A stretch of 64,000 nucleotides of DNA, from assembly GCF_003346865.1 (NCBI RefSeq), contig NZ_QDKL01000001.1, positions 186,001 through 250,000 of the forward strand. The letters are read 5' to 3'. Position numbers and translations under genes: made by a program. Below the pieces are notes generated by a model. It was given only the letters and a program-made list of their open reading frames with translations. It was not told the origin of the DNA and searched no databases. The DNA comes from Halobacteriovorax vibrionivorans. GTDB lineage: Bacteria; Bdellovibrionota; Bacteriovoracia; Bacteriovoracales; Bacteriovoracaceae. Positions 9,514 to 17,012 of this stretch are shown in pieces (the stretch's first letter is position 1; each line of letters starts with the position of its first letter).

Positions 9514-10152
9514 GTGAAAAGACTATTTATATACCTTCTCCCATTTCTACTACTTCTAGGAAGTAATTCTTTAGCACAAGAAAGTTACTTCTACAAAGAT
9601 CGTGAACACACCAAACAAGAAGTTTTTGAAGACCTCAGTTTTGTTTTTGGACTTTCATTAATCGCCTACCCTTTAACACAATGGGATACTGTAAAAAATG
9701 AAGGTTCTTTAGAAGTTTATCGTAAGAACTTTGGTCGCATCGTCTTTGATCGAGATGAACCTTTTTGGAACTATATGGTTCACCCTTATACTGGTTCACA
9801 AATGTTCCTATACTACCGAGCAAGAAGCTATAGCTACTCCGACTCTCTGGCGTTAACTTTTGTCTCTAGTACCGTTTTTGAATTCTTCATTGAAGTGTAT
9901 ACAGAGCCAGCTTCTGTGCAGGATCTATATCAAACACCTGTACTTGGAGCCGTTATGGGATATGGTTTTGAAAAGCTTTCCATGGAACTGCTAAATAACG
10001 GTGGAAGTGTCTCAAAATTCTTTGGTCACTTAATTAATCCAATGACCCTTTTCTCTTCAATATTTGAAGGACGTGGAATAAAAGCTTCAGCAATGTTTGC
10101 TCCAAGCTTTGATAAGAAATCCATAGGATATTTTATACATGCAAGTTTTTAA
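9514..10152 (+). CDS. DUF3943-type exported protein
   Basis: This 212-residue protein has a signal peptide ending in SLAQ (residues 1-21). The core FWNYMVHPYTGSQMFLYYRARS, then STVFEFFIEVYTEPASVQDLYQTPVLGAVMGY, matches the family of unknown function DUF3943 (invariant N-x-x-x-H-P-x-x-G, then E-P-x-S-x-x-D-L-x-x-T-P-x-x-G). Proteins of this kind are found in the envelope of Gram-negative bacteria; their activity is not known to me. The 3' end overlaps the start of the next gene at 10139 by 14 bp, so the two are translated from one message. It is divergent from the exported protein at 8443. Confidence 0.72.
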   Translation: MKRLFIYLLPFLLLLGSNSLAQESYFYKDREHTKQEVFEDLSFVFGLSLIAYPLTQWDTVKNEGSLEVYRKNFGRIVFDRDEPFWNYMVHPYTGSQMFLYYRARSYSYSDSLALTFVSSTVFEFFIEVYTEPASVQDLYQTPVLGAVMGYGFEKLSMELLNNGGSVSKFFGHLINPMTLFSSIFEGRGIKASAMFAPSFDKKSIGYFIHASF

Positions 10153-10864
10153 GAGACTTCTTATATTTCTTTTAATCATCTCAGGCATAACAATATCTGC
10201 TAAGCCTTATGAGTACTATTTAAGAACAGGTTTAACACTTGAGAAAATGCTATTTAACGAGCTTGATGATGACCAGTTTGAAAATCGTTACGATATCGAA
10301 GATCGTGATGAGTCGACTGCTTTTGGAATATATACCCAATTTTCATATCGTTATGAAAGAGTTGAAATTGGTATTGAGTCCCATACAACATTTGGTCGCG
10401 CAAAAGATCTTCAATTTGGTTACGAAGGAAATATTCTAAGTGGTTCGGGAAATTTTCGTTCTTTTACAATTACACCAACATTAAGATTTAATACTCCTGA
10501 TCTAGAAATTGAATATCTAAACTTTATCGGCTTTAGAAAGTTTAAAGCATACGTTAAATTTGGACCTAGCTGGCAATTAAGTTCACTAAGCCTCGATGGT
10601 TTTAATATAGACTCAAATGATAGAGACCTTAAGCTAAACTATGACTCATTTGGTGGTGCACTAGCTGTAGGAATTGAGCAAATTAAAGAAATTGGTCACT
10701 ACCCATTCTTTCTTGAAGTCTCTGTAGCTGGCCATAGATCATATAAAGTGACACTAATAGATCGAACTGATCCGACAAAAGTAGAAATCGTCAAAGAAAG
10801 TAGTGCTCGAAACGATATTAACTCCTTTTCAATCTTCTATAAGGTTGGAGTAACTTTATTCTAA
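10139..10864 (+). CDS. predicted outer-membrane beta-barrel protein
   Basis: This 241-residue protein has a signal peptide (MQVFKRLLIFLLIISGITISAKP). The remainder has alternating hydrophobic/polar strands typical of a small 8-10 stranded barrel, for example FGIYTQFSYRYERVEIGIE and RSFTITPTLRFNT, and it ends in a strand with a terminal aromatic (FSIFYKVGVTLF), the usual outer-membrane assembly signal. The start overlaps the end of the DUF3943 gene by 14 bp and the DUF501 gene begins 2 nt after its stop, so these three genes form an operon. No specific family is recognised. Confidence 0.72.
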   Translation: MQVFKRLLIFLLIISGITISAKPYEYYLRTGLTLEKMLFNELDDDQFENRYDIEDRDESTAFGIYTQFSYRYERVEIGIESHTTFGRAKDLQFGYEGNILSGSGNFRSFTITPTLRFNTPDLEIEYLNFIGFRKFKAYVKFGPSWQLSSLSLDGFNIDSNDRDLKLNYDSFGGALAVGIEQIKEIGHYPFFLEVSVAGHRSYKVTLIDRTDPTKVEIVKESSARNDINSFSIFYKVGVTLF

Positions 10865-10866
10865 TT

Positions 10867-11364
10867 ATGAAACTTGATGCGACTAAAGAAGACATCGAAA
10901 AAATTGAAAGCTTTTTAAAACGACAAGCCCGTGGAGTGCTTGAAATATCAGCTCGAACCAAAGAAGGTGCTCCAGCATCTCTAAAAGTTTCCCCTGTCGT
11001 AGACAAAGTCCCATTTCCAACAATTTATTGGCTTGTTGACCCTATTGTTTACAAGAAGATAAGTCATCTAGAGGGACAAGGATTTACAAAAGAGCTACAA
11101 AATAAAATCAATAATAGTGAAGAGCTACAAGAGAAAGTGAAGTCTATTCATGAGTTTTATCGAGATGAAAGAATTGAATTATTCAAAGAATTAAATCTTG
11201 AACTACCAGAAAATATGATGCCAATGATTACTGAAAATGGGATCGGTGGACTTAGAGACTTTCATCATTTGAGATGCCTCCATATGTTCTATGCATATCA
11301 CTTAGTAAGGCCACATATTATTGGCGATATGATTGATGAAAAGCTACGCTCTTTTGCGATTTGA
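10867..11364 (+). CDS. DUF501 family protein
   Basis: This 165-residue protein carries the DUF501 signature: QARGVLEISART at the start, VPFPTIYWLVDPIVYKKISHLEGQGF near residue 50, and GGLRDFHHLRCLHMFYAYHLV with a conserved His-x-x-x-Cys-x-His cluster near residue 130. In other bacteria DUF501 genes sit between divisome, enolase and exopolyphosphatase genes; here the gene follows two envelope-protein genes instead. The function is unknown. The 3' end overlaps the convergent membrane-protein gene by 21 bp. Confidence 0.8.
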   Translation: MKLDATKEDIEKIESFLKRQARGVLEISARTKEGAPASLKVSPVVDKVPFPTIYWLVDPIVYKKISHLEGQGFTKELQNKINNSEELQEKVKSIHEFYRDERIELFKELNLELPENMMPMITENGIGGLRDFHHLRCLHMFYAYHLVRPHIIGDMIDEKLRSFAI

Positions 11365-11769
11365 AGAAATGTGATGATAAGAGAAGACCACACTCCAAAT
11401 AATAGAAACAGCGATATGTAGATAAGCTGAATACTCTCTAAAGACTTGTCCATCAACAACCTGAATTAAATATCCAGTTAAGCTCATCAAAACAAGAAGA
11501 ACCAAAAGAAAAATTCCAGAAGTTCGAGATTTCTTATATCCACTTTCAATACGCTTCCAAACATGATTAGAGAAAATCATTCCAACTGCAAAGATAAGAA
11601 AAGGAACTGTTAAAACATGAACTTTTTGGAAAATAATTGTAAGAGGGTGCGTTTCTGGTCCCCATTCCCCTTCAATTGCTAAAAAATACTTTGCAATGAA
11701 GTAGATAATACTTGTTATGAGAACAAGATAATTGATTGTGAATATTGTATTTCTTTCTGCTCTGGTCAT
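11344..11769 (-). CDS. four-helix membrane protein, possible b-type haem protein
   Basis: This 141-residue protein has four predicted transmembrane segments (about residues 10-30, 46-66, 83-103 and 115-135). Histidines sit in or near helices 2 and 4 (QKVHVLTV, SNHVW, YLHIAVS, SYHH), as in small cytochrome b561-like or DUF4405-type proteins that bind haem. It is the last gene of the minus-strand group porin, FMN-binding protein, membrane protein, following the FMN-binding gene by 6 nt. This context suggests inner-membrane electron transfer to the periplasmic flavin protein. Haem binding is inference. It overlaps the DUF501 gene by 21 bp at the 3' end. Confidence 0.65.
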   Translation of the reverse strand: MTRAERNTIFTINYLVLITSIIYFIAKYFLAIEGEWGPETHPLTIIFQKVHVLTVPFLIFAVGMIFSNHVWKRIESGYKKSRTSGIFLLVLLVLMSLTGYLIQVVDGQVFREYSAYLHIAVSIIWSVVFSYHHISSNRKRA

Positions 11770-11775
11770 GATTAC

Positions 11776-12285
11776 TTACTTAAGTATATCACCTTGTAAG
11801 TATAGTGATAACCACACTAGAAATTTTGTACTCTTAGACGAGAGAGTTGCTCCCGATACAATATCAATACTGTCCGGAAGAGTTGACTTAAATTTCTTAA
11901 GCCAGCTGTCTTTTACTCGATACTCTGAAGGCTCTTCAAATTTAACAACCTTTAAACTCTCTAGCTTCTTATCTTCAATATGAATATGAACAAGCTGTCT
12001 CTTTGTTCTCACAATATCTGAGAATACGAAATCAAAAGAACTCTTCTGATTGCATACTCTTTGATAAAATGAATAGAATTTCCTCACATCTCTAGTGGGA
12101 AACTTTGACTTAATCATCTTATATTCTTTCTCAGTTAAGAACTTCGATTTTTCAACAAAATGACATTTGGGAAATTTACGTGCAAGGGTGTCTTTTAGGC
12201 CGGCCTCGGCGCTATAGGAAAAAAATAAAGTGAGGAGAAGAACTCTCCCCACTTCAAAAAATATAGAATTATTTAGTATTCCCAT
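11776..12285 (-). CDS. exported FMN-binding domain protein
   Basis: This 169-residue protein has an N-terminal hydrophobic export signal (VGRVLLLTLFFSYSAEA) and a C-terminal FMN-binding domain. The stretch EPSEYRVKDSWLKKF, then DIVSGATLSSKS near residue 145, fits the family in which FMN is attached covalently by a phosphoester to the threonine of the S/T-G-A-T motif by the flavin transferase ApbE. No apbE gene is in the window. Two cysteines may form a disulfide. The start codon lies inside the end of the porin gene (13-bp overlap), so expression is coupled to the porin. Confidence 0.78.
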   Translation of the reverse strand: MGILNNSIFFEVGRVLLLTLFFSYSAEAGLKDTLARKFPKCHFVEKSKFLTEKEYKMIKSKFPTRDVRKFYSFYQRVCNQKSSFDFVFSDIVRTKRQLVHIHIEDKKLESLKVVKFEEPSEYRVKDSWLKKFKSTLPDSIDIVSGATLSSKSTKFLVWLSLYLQGDILK

Positions 12286-13394
12286 CCAATTCCAAAATTG
12301 AAAGCCTCAGACTCACCAACATTTGAAGCATTCTCATACTTTGTGTAGTCAGCTTTGAATGATACTTTATCAAGTGGCTTATACATAACACCTGCTGTTA
12401 GGTTTGTTCTATCATTGGCCTTATCAGCAACACCTACAGTAGCGTCAACATCATCTTGAGTATTATAACTCTCATATCTTACATATGGCATAATTGTATA
12501 AGTTTTACTATGTGTAATATTGTATCCAAGATCTACATAATAACCTTGCATTACGTCAGCAACAACATTTCCTGACTTAGCAGAGAATTCTTTACCATCA
12601 AGTGTTGAATAAACATATAATGCTTTCACCATTAGGCCTTTGTAGTTATAAGCTAAGTGAACATCATAAATATTGTGTTCACCTTGAGCGTCACCATTAG
12701 TTGTCCCTACATATACAGAAGTACCTAGATCAAGACCAAAATCAAATCCATAATCTAGTCTTAAAATATGTGACCAGTGACCAGCAACTGCCTTAGCACC
12801 TTTTTGACGTCCATCACGAACACCATCAGCATCAAAACCTGAAGCATCAGCGTTACTCCACCCTTCTAAAGAGTTCATAATATAGTATTTATAGTCTAAG
12901 TTCTTCCAAGTACCATAAACACCAAAACCATTTTCACGCATTGTTGTTGGGATAATATTTTTTTCAATCTCTGGACGATTAACACCAATAAAACGAGTTG
13001 GCTCGTGCTCTAAGTTAACAAGACCAAGTGGTGATAGAAGTAGACCGGCCTTGAAGTTTAATAGTTCAGAATGTGCATAACGAATCTCTGCGAATTCAGT
13101 ATAGATTTCATCAGCGTGCTCAATTTCAATCTCAGTCATGAATGACCACTTGTCGCTAAACTTATACCCTACGTATAGAACATTTCTTAGAGTGTCCCAT
13201 TGAGCATTTGAGTCTGAGTTATCTTTGAAAACGATTTCCCCATAACCACCAAGGCTTACTCTTGATGAAAGACCTTGAGACTGAATGTCTTGTACTTCTT
13301 TCGTTAAAATATTAATTTTTCTTTCTAGCTCTTGAGTTGTTGCTGCATTTGCAAACGACGCACCAAGCAAAAGAGTTACTAAAAACTTCTTCAT
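12273..13394 (-). CDS. outer-membrane porin with N-terminal coiled coil
   Basis: This 373-residue protein has a clear signal peptide (MKKFLVTLLLGASFANA). A short coiled coil follows (TTQELERKINILTKEVQDIQ), then a long series of amphipathic strands ending in FGIGWEY, a C-terminal aromatic barrel signal. The layout is that of phosphate-selective-porin-like (OprO/OprP) proteins of Gram-negatives, with the coiled coil presumably trimerising the periplasmic side. Substrate is unknown. It is the first gene of an operon with the FMN-binding and membrane proteins, so it may admit the substrate or acceptor used by that redox pair. GGAGAAAC lies just upstream of the ATG as a ribosome-binding site. Confidence 0.8.
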   Translation of the reverse strand: MKKFLVTLLLGASFANAATTQELERKINILTKEVQDIQSQGLSSRVSLGGYGEIVFKDNSDSNAQWDTLRNVLYVGYKFSDKWSFMTEIEIEHADEIYTEFAEIRYAHSELLNFKAGLLLSPLGLVNLEHEPTRFIGVNRPEIEKNIIPTTMRENGFGVYGTWKNLDYKYYIMNSLEGWSNADASGFDADGVRDGRQKGAKAVAGHWSHILRLDYGFDFGLDLGTSVYVGTTNGDAQGEHNIYDVHLAYNYKGLMVKALYVYSTLDGKEFSAKSGNVVADVMQGYYVDLGYNITHSKTYTIMPYVRYESYNTQDDVDATVGVADKANDRTNLTAGVMYKPLDKVSFKADYTKYENASNVGESEAFNFGIGWEY

Positions 13395-13475
13395 TGTTTC
13401 TCCTGTGTTTGATTTACCAAACAGATATTAAGGATAGTTAACAAAAAGTCAAGACACTCAACAAGACAATAATAT

Positions 13476-14393
13476 TTATGGCTTAGAAGCTCCGCGCTCT
13501 AAAAAGAGAACAAAGAAGAAACCAAAAAGAATGAGACCAATTGCAATGAAGTCCTCTACACCAAGAGTTGTTGGAAAGAAGGCACGTTCGGCCAAAATCT
13601 TAGTTTTTCCACGAATGACAACTGATTGAGTAACTTCTCGCCAAGGCCATACTTTAGATAGAGTTCCAAAAAGTATTCCTACTAAAAATGCCATGGTACG
13701 TTCACGAAAGTTATTCATAAAGTAATTTAGGACTTTAGAGAAGCTTAGAAGCCCCGTTAAACAGCCAATGGCAAAAACACCAATAATAACAAAAGCTCCA
13801 TCAGCAAAAGGATTCTTCAAAGCACCAGTAACGTATTCATACTTACCTAAGATGAGCAGAATAAAAGAGCCAGAGATACCAGGAAGGATCATGGCCGTAA
13901 TTCCAATAAGTCCGCAAAGAAAGATAAACCAATGATCTGTAGGAGTTGTGACAGGAACAAGCTGAGTAATAAAGAAGCCAAGCATGCCTCCCAATAAAAC
14001 CATTAAGAGATTCATTGGATTCTTTCGATCTTTTAGATCTCTAGCAATAACAATTATCGAAGATGAAATAAGACCTAGAAATAAGCCCCAAGTTGGAACT
14101 GGATGGTGATTAATAAGATAGTGCATTAGTCTCGCAAGCGAGAACATGGCTCCAAGAATACCAACTGCAAGTGGAATCAAGAACCTTAGATCAATTCTTT
14201 GGGAAACACTTTTAAAATTTAGAGTAAGAGCATCTTTAATAAGGTCTTTATTTATCGCTGCTATTGTTGAAAGCAACTTATCATAGATTCCCGTAATAAA
14301 TGCAATTGTTCCCCCAGAAACACCTGGGATTAAGTCGGCAATGCCCATAAGAAAGCCCTTGCAAAAAACAAGGGCCATATCTTTATTTATCAT
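13476..14393 (-). CDS. DUF368 membrane protein, probable undecaprenyl-phosphate transporter
   Basis: This polytopic inner-membrane protein carries the DUF368 signature FLMGIADLIPGVSGGTIAFITG at the start and a second inverted copy, TAMILPGISGSFILLILGKYEYV, near residue 180. DUF368 members in other bacteria act as undecaprenyl-phosphate translocases that recycle the lipid carrier for peptidoglycan and O-antigen synthesis; I infer the same role here. I chose the ATG at 14393, which lies 4 nt after the topA stop. An upstream TTG at 14432 would extend the protein by 13 polar residues inside the topA end and is less likely. It is probably co-transcribed with topA. Confidence 0.85.
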   Translation of the reverse strand: MINKDMALVFCKGFLMGIADLIPGVSGGTIAFITGIYDKLLSTIAAINKDLIKDALTLNFKSVSQRIDLRFLIPLAVGILGAMFSLARLMHYLINHHPVPTWGLFLGLISSSIIVIARDLKDRKNPMNLLMVLLGGMLGFFITQLVPVTTPTDHWFIFLCGLIGITAMILPGISGSFILLILGKYEYVTGALKNPFADGAFVIIGVFAIGCLTGLLSFSKVLNYFMNNFRERTMAFLVGILFGTLSKVWPWREVTQSVVIRGKTKILAERAFFPTTLGVEDFIAIGLILFGFFFVLFLERGASKP

Positions 14394-14397
14394 TTTG

Positions 14398-16929
14398 TTA
14401 CTCGTTGTTAGATTCTTCGTCTTCTTTAGCAAATGGAGTCGTATCCCAATCTACTGAGTGCTTACATTCAGGACATTGAAGTTGTTTCCCCCAACGCTTT
14501 GTTTCCTTCACACCCATGACACCAAATCCACATGCTGGACAGTCATAAACTTTTGGCTCATTCCATAATGCAGTTTCACAGTCTGGATAATTCGTACAAC
14601 CATAGAAGATTTTCCCATAACGAGACTTCTTCTCTGCAAATTTTCCAACCTTACACTTTGGACAAGTTACATCAATAGTATATGGAAGTGTTGTTTCACA
14701 TTTTGGATATTCTTCACATCTAACAAAACGGCCGTACTTACCTTTTTTAACTTCAAGGCGCTTTCCACACTCAGGGCATGGATCACGGAACCAATCTTTT
14801 GGAAGAATTTCAATAGTTCCATCAAGGTGCTTTTTAAAGTCAAAAGTTGAAGTACAATCTGGGTAGTTTCGACAAGCTAAGAACTGACCATTACGTCCCC
14901 ATTTAATAAGATACTCACCATCTTCACATTTCTTGCAGTGAATTCCAGTTGGGATCTCTTGCTTTTTAAGGTTCTTCATTTCTTCTTTGGCTTTTTCAAG
15001 AGTCTTTTCAAACCCTTGCCAGAATTCTTTTAGAACCTTCTTCCACTTAATCTCACCTTCTTCAATCTTATCCAGAAGCTTTTCAACGTTTGCCGTGAAA
15101 GCAACGTCCATAACATCTGGGAAGGATTCAATAAGCATTTTACATACAACTGTTCCAAGCTCTGTTGACATGAAACGGTTTTCCACCTTTTCCACGTAAC
15201 CACGATCTTGAATATTTGAAATAATCGAAGCATAAGTCGATGGACGACCAATACCTTTTTCTTCTAGTGTCTTAACAAGTGAGGCTTCATTATATCTTGG
15301 AGGTGGAGAAGTCCAATGTTCAACTTCATTAGGTCCATTCTTGGCCTTCATCTTCTCACCAACATCAATTAATGGAAGTTCACCTGTTGCTTTTGCTGTA
15401 TCATCTTCATCGTCATTTCCACCGCGACGTGATGCCTTCTCAGCCGCTGCTTCCATATAAACAGTTCTAAAACCAGCAAATTTAATAATTGAACCATTGG
15501 CCTTAAAGAAGTGACCTTCACATTCATAAGTTACAGCGGTCTGATCGATGATGGCCTGACTCATTTGAGATGAAATAAATTTATTCCAAATAAGCTCATA
15601 AAGCTTCTGCTCATCTGGCTCAAGATCTCCTCTAAGTTGATTAGGAGTATATTCTAAAGAAGTAGGTCTTATGGCCTCGTGGGCATCTTGAACCTTGCTA
15701 CTTCCCTTTTTCTTATATTCAATAGGCTCTGGTGATAAATACTTTTCACCGTATTGATCCTTAACATATTCACGTAAGGCGTTTAATGATTCAGGCTCAG
15801 TTCTAACAGAGTCCGTTCTCATATATGTAATAAGACCGACAGTTCCAAAGTCCGTTGTTGCAATCCCTTCATAAAGTCTTTGCGCAACCATCATTGTTCT
15901 CTTGGCCGTAAAACCTAATTTATTGGCCGCTTCCTGTTGAAGCTTAGAAGTTGTAAACGGTGGAGTTGGATTCTGTTTTCTTTCACGTTTTTTAACGTCA
16001 ATTACTTCAAATTCCTTACCTTTTACATCTGATACAATCTTCTTTGTGAATTCTTCATCAGTAAGTTCAGTCTTCTTCTTTGCTGTCTCACCATAGTATT
16101 TAATTTCAAAAAGCTTTCCATCTTTTTCCATATCACCGTGGATTGAAAACCACTGCTCAGGAATAAAGGCTTTTATTTCATCTTCTCTTTCGACAATAAT
16201 TCTTAGAGCAACAGATTGAACTCGACCAGCTGAAATCCCTCGCTGAACCTTGTCCCAAAGAATCGGAGAAATTTTATATCCCACTAGACGATCAAGAACA
16301 CGACGAGTTTTTTGAGCATCGTACATATTGACGTTTAGCTCTGTCGGGTTTTCTACCGCTTCAGTTACCGCTTTCTTAGTTACGGCATTGAAGATAACTC
16401 TTCTTATCTTTTTTCGCTTTCCAATTTCTTCTGAAAGGTGGAATGCAATGGCCTCTCCCTCACGGTCCAAGTCGGGTGCGAGAAAGATTTCATTAGCGTA
16501 TTTGGCAAGTTCTTGGATTCTTTCAATCTTTGCTTGTTTCCCACTAATTGGAACAAGATCAATTTGAAAGTTATCCTTGATATCAACACCTAGTTTTGAC
16601 TTAGGAAGGTCTTTGATATGTCCATTTGACGCAACGACTTGAAACCCTCGTCCTAGATATTTTTTGATTGTTTTAGCTTTAGATGGTGACTCCACTATAA
16701 CCAGTTTATAGTCTTTGTCCTTTAAAGATGATCCAGAAGTTTTCTTTTTCGCTTTCTTAGCAGTTTTTTTGGCCGTTTTCTTCTTTGCAGTTTTTTTGGC
16801 CGTCTTCTTCTTTGCAGTCTTTTTCTTAGCTGTTTTCTTTTTGCTTGTTGCTTTTTTTGCTGCTTTTTTCGAGGCCTTCTTAGAGGCAGCTTTTGTTGCA
16901 GCTTCACTCACAACGTCTGTTTGTGACAT
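14398..16929 (-). CDS. topA: DNA topoisomerase I with Lys/Ala-rich N-terminal tail
   Basis: This type IA topoisomerase relaxes negative supercoils. The Toprim domain is visible (VIVESPSKAKTIKKYLG, DLDREGEAIAFHLSE), as is the catalytic tyrosine in LITYMRTDSVR. Four zinc-ribbon-like modules lie at the C-terminus, three of them with CxxC...GC/RC...YPxC patterns. Unusual is an N-terminal tail of about 70 residues made of KKTAKKK-type repeats, resembling the C-terminus of histone H1, which should bind DNA nonspecifically. I prefer the ATG at 16929 (AGGAG 9 nt upstream) to a GTG at 16935 with only 3 nt spacing. The DUF368 gene follows within 4 nt. Confidence 0.95.
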   Translation of the reverse strand: MSQTDVVSEAATKAASKKASKKAAKKATSKKKTAKKKTAKKKTAKKTAKKKTAKKTAKKAKKKTSGSSLKDKDYKLVIVESPSKAKTIKKYLGRGFQVVASNGHIKDLPKSKLGVDIKDNFQIDLVPISGKQAKIERIQELAKYANEIFLAPDLDREGEAIAFHLSEEIGKRKKIRRVIFNAVTKKAVTEAVENPTELNVNMYDAQKTRRVLDRLVGYKISPILWDKVQRGISAGRVQSVALRIIVEREDEIKAFIPEQWFSIHGDMEKDGKLFEIKYYGETAKKKTELTDEEFTKKIVSDVKGKEFEVIDVKKRERKQNPTPPFTTSKLQQEAANKLGFTAKRTMMVAQRLYEGIATTDFGTVGLITYMRTDSVRTEPESLNALREYVKDQYGEKYLSPEPIEYKKKGSSKVQDAHEAIRPTSLEYTPNQLRGDLEPDEQKLYELIWNKFISSQMSQAIIDQTAVTYECEGHFFKANGSIIKFAGFRTVYMEAAAEKASRRGGNDDEDDTAKATGELPLIDVGEKMKAKNGPNEVEHWTSPPPRYNEASLVKTLEEKGIGRPSTYASIISNIQDRGYVEKVENRFMSTELGTVVCKMLIESFPDVMDVAFTANVEKLLDKIEEGEIKWKKVLKEFWQGFEKTLEKAKEEMKNLKKQEIPTGIHCKKCEDGEYLIKWGRNGQFLACRNYPDCTSTFDFKKHLDGTIEILPKDWFRDPCPECGKRLEVKKGKYGRFVRCEEYPKCETTLPYTIDVTCPKCKVGKFAEKKSRYGKIFYGCTNYPDCETALWNEPKVYDCPACGFGVMGVKETKRWGKQLQCPECKHSVDWDTTPFAKEDEESNNE

Positions 16930-16956
16930 GTTCACTTACTCCTAGTAATAAAAACA

Positions 16957-16979
16957 AGGCGCGTTATTAAAACGCGCCT
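16957..16979 (-). terminator. terminator of the LysM gene
   Basis: A nine-base-pair stem AGGCGCGTT / AACGCGCCT with a five-base loop lies between the LysM gene and topA. Read on the minus strand it is followed by TGTTTTTATT, so it is a rho-independent terminator for the LysM gene, separating it from topA. Confidence 0.8.
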
Positions 16980-17012
16980 CAAATATCTTAACATATTTTT
17001 TGCTAGCATAGA

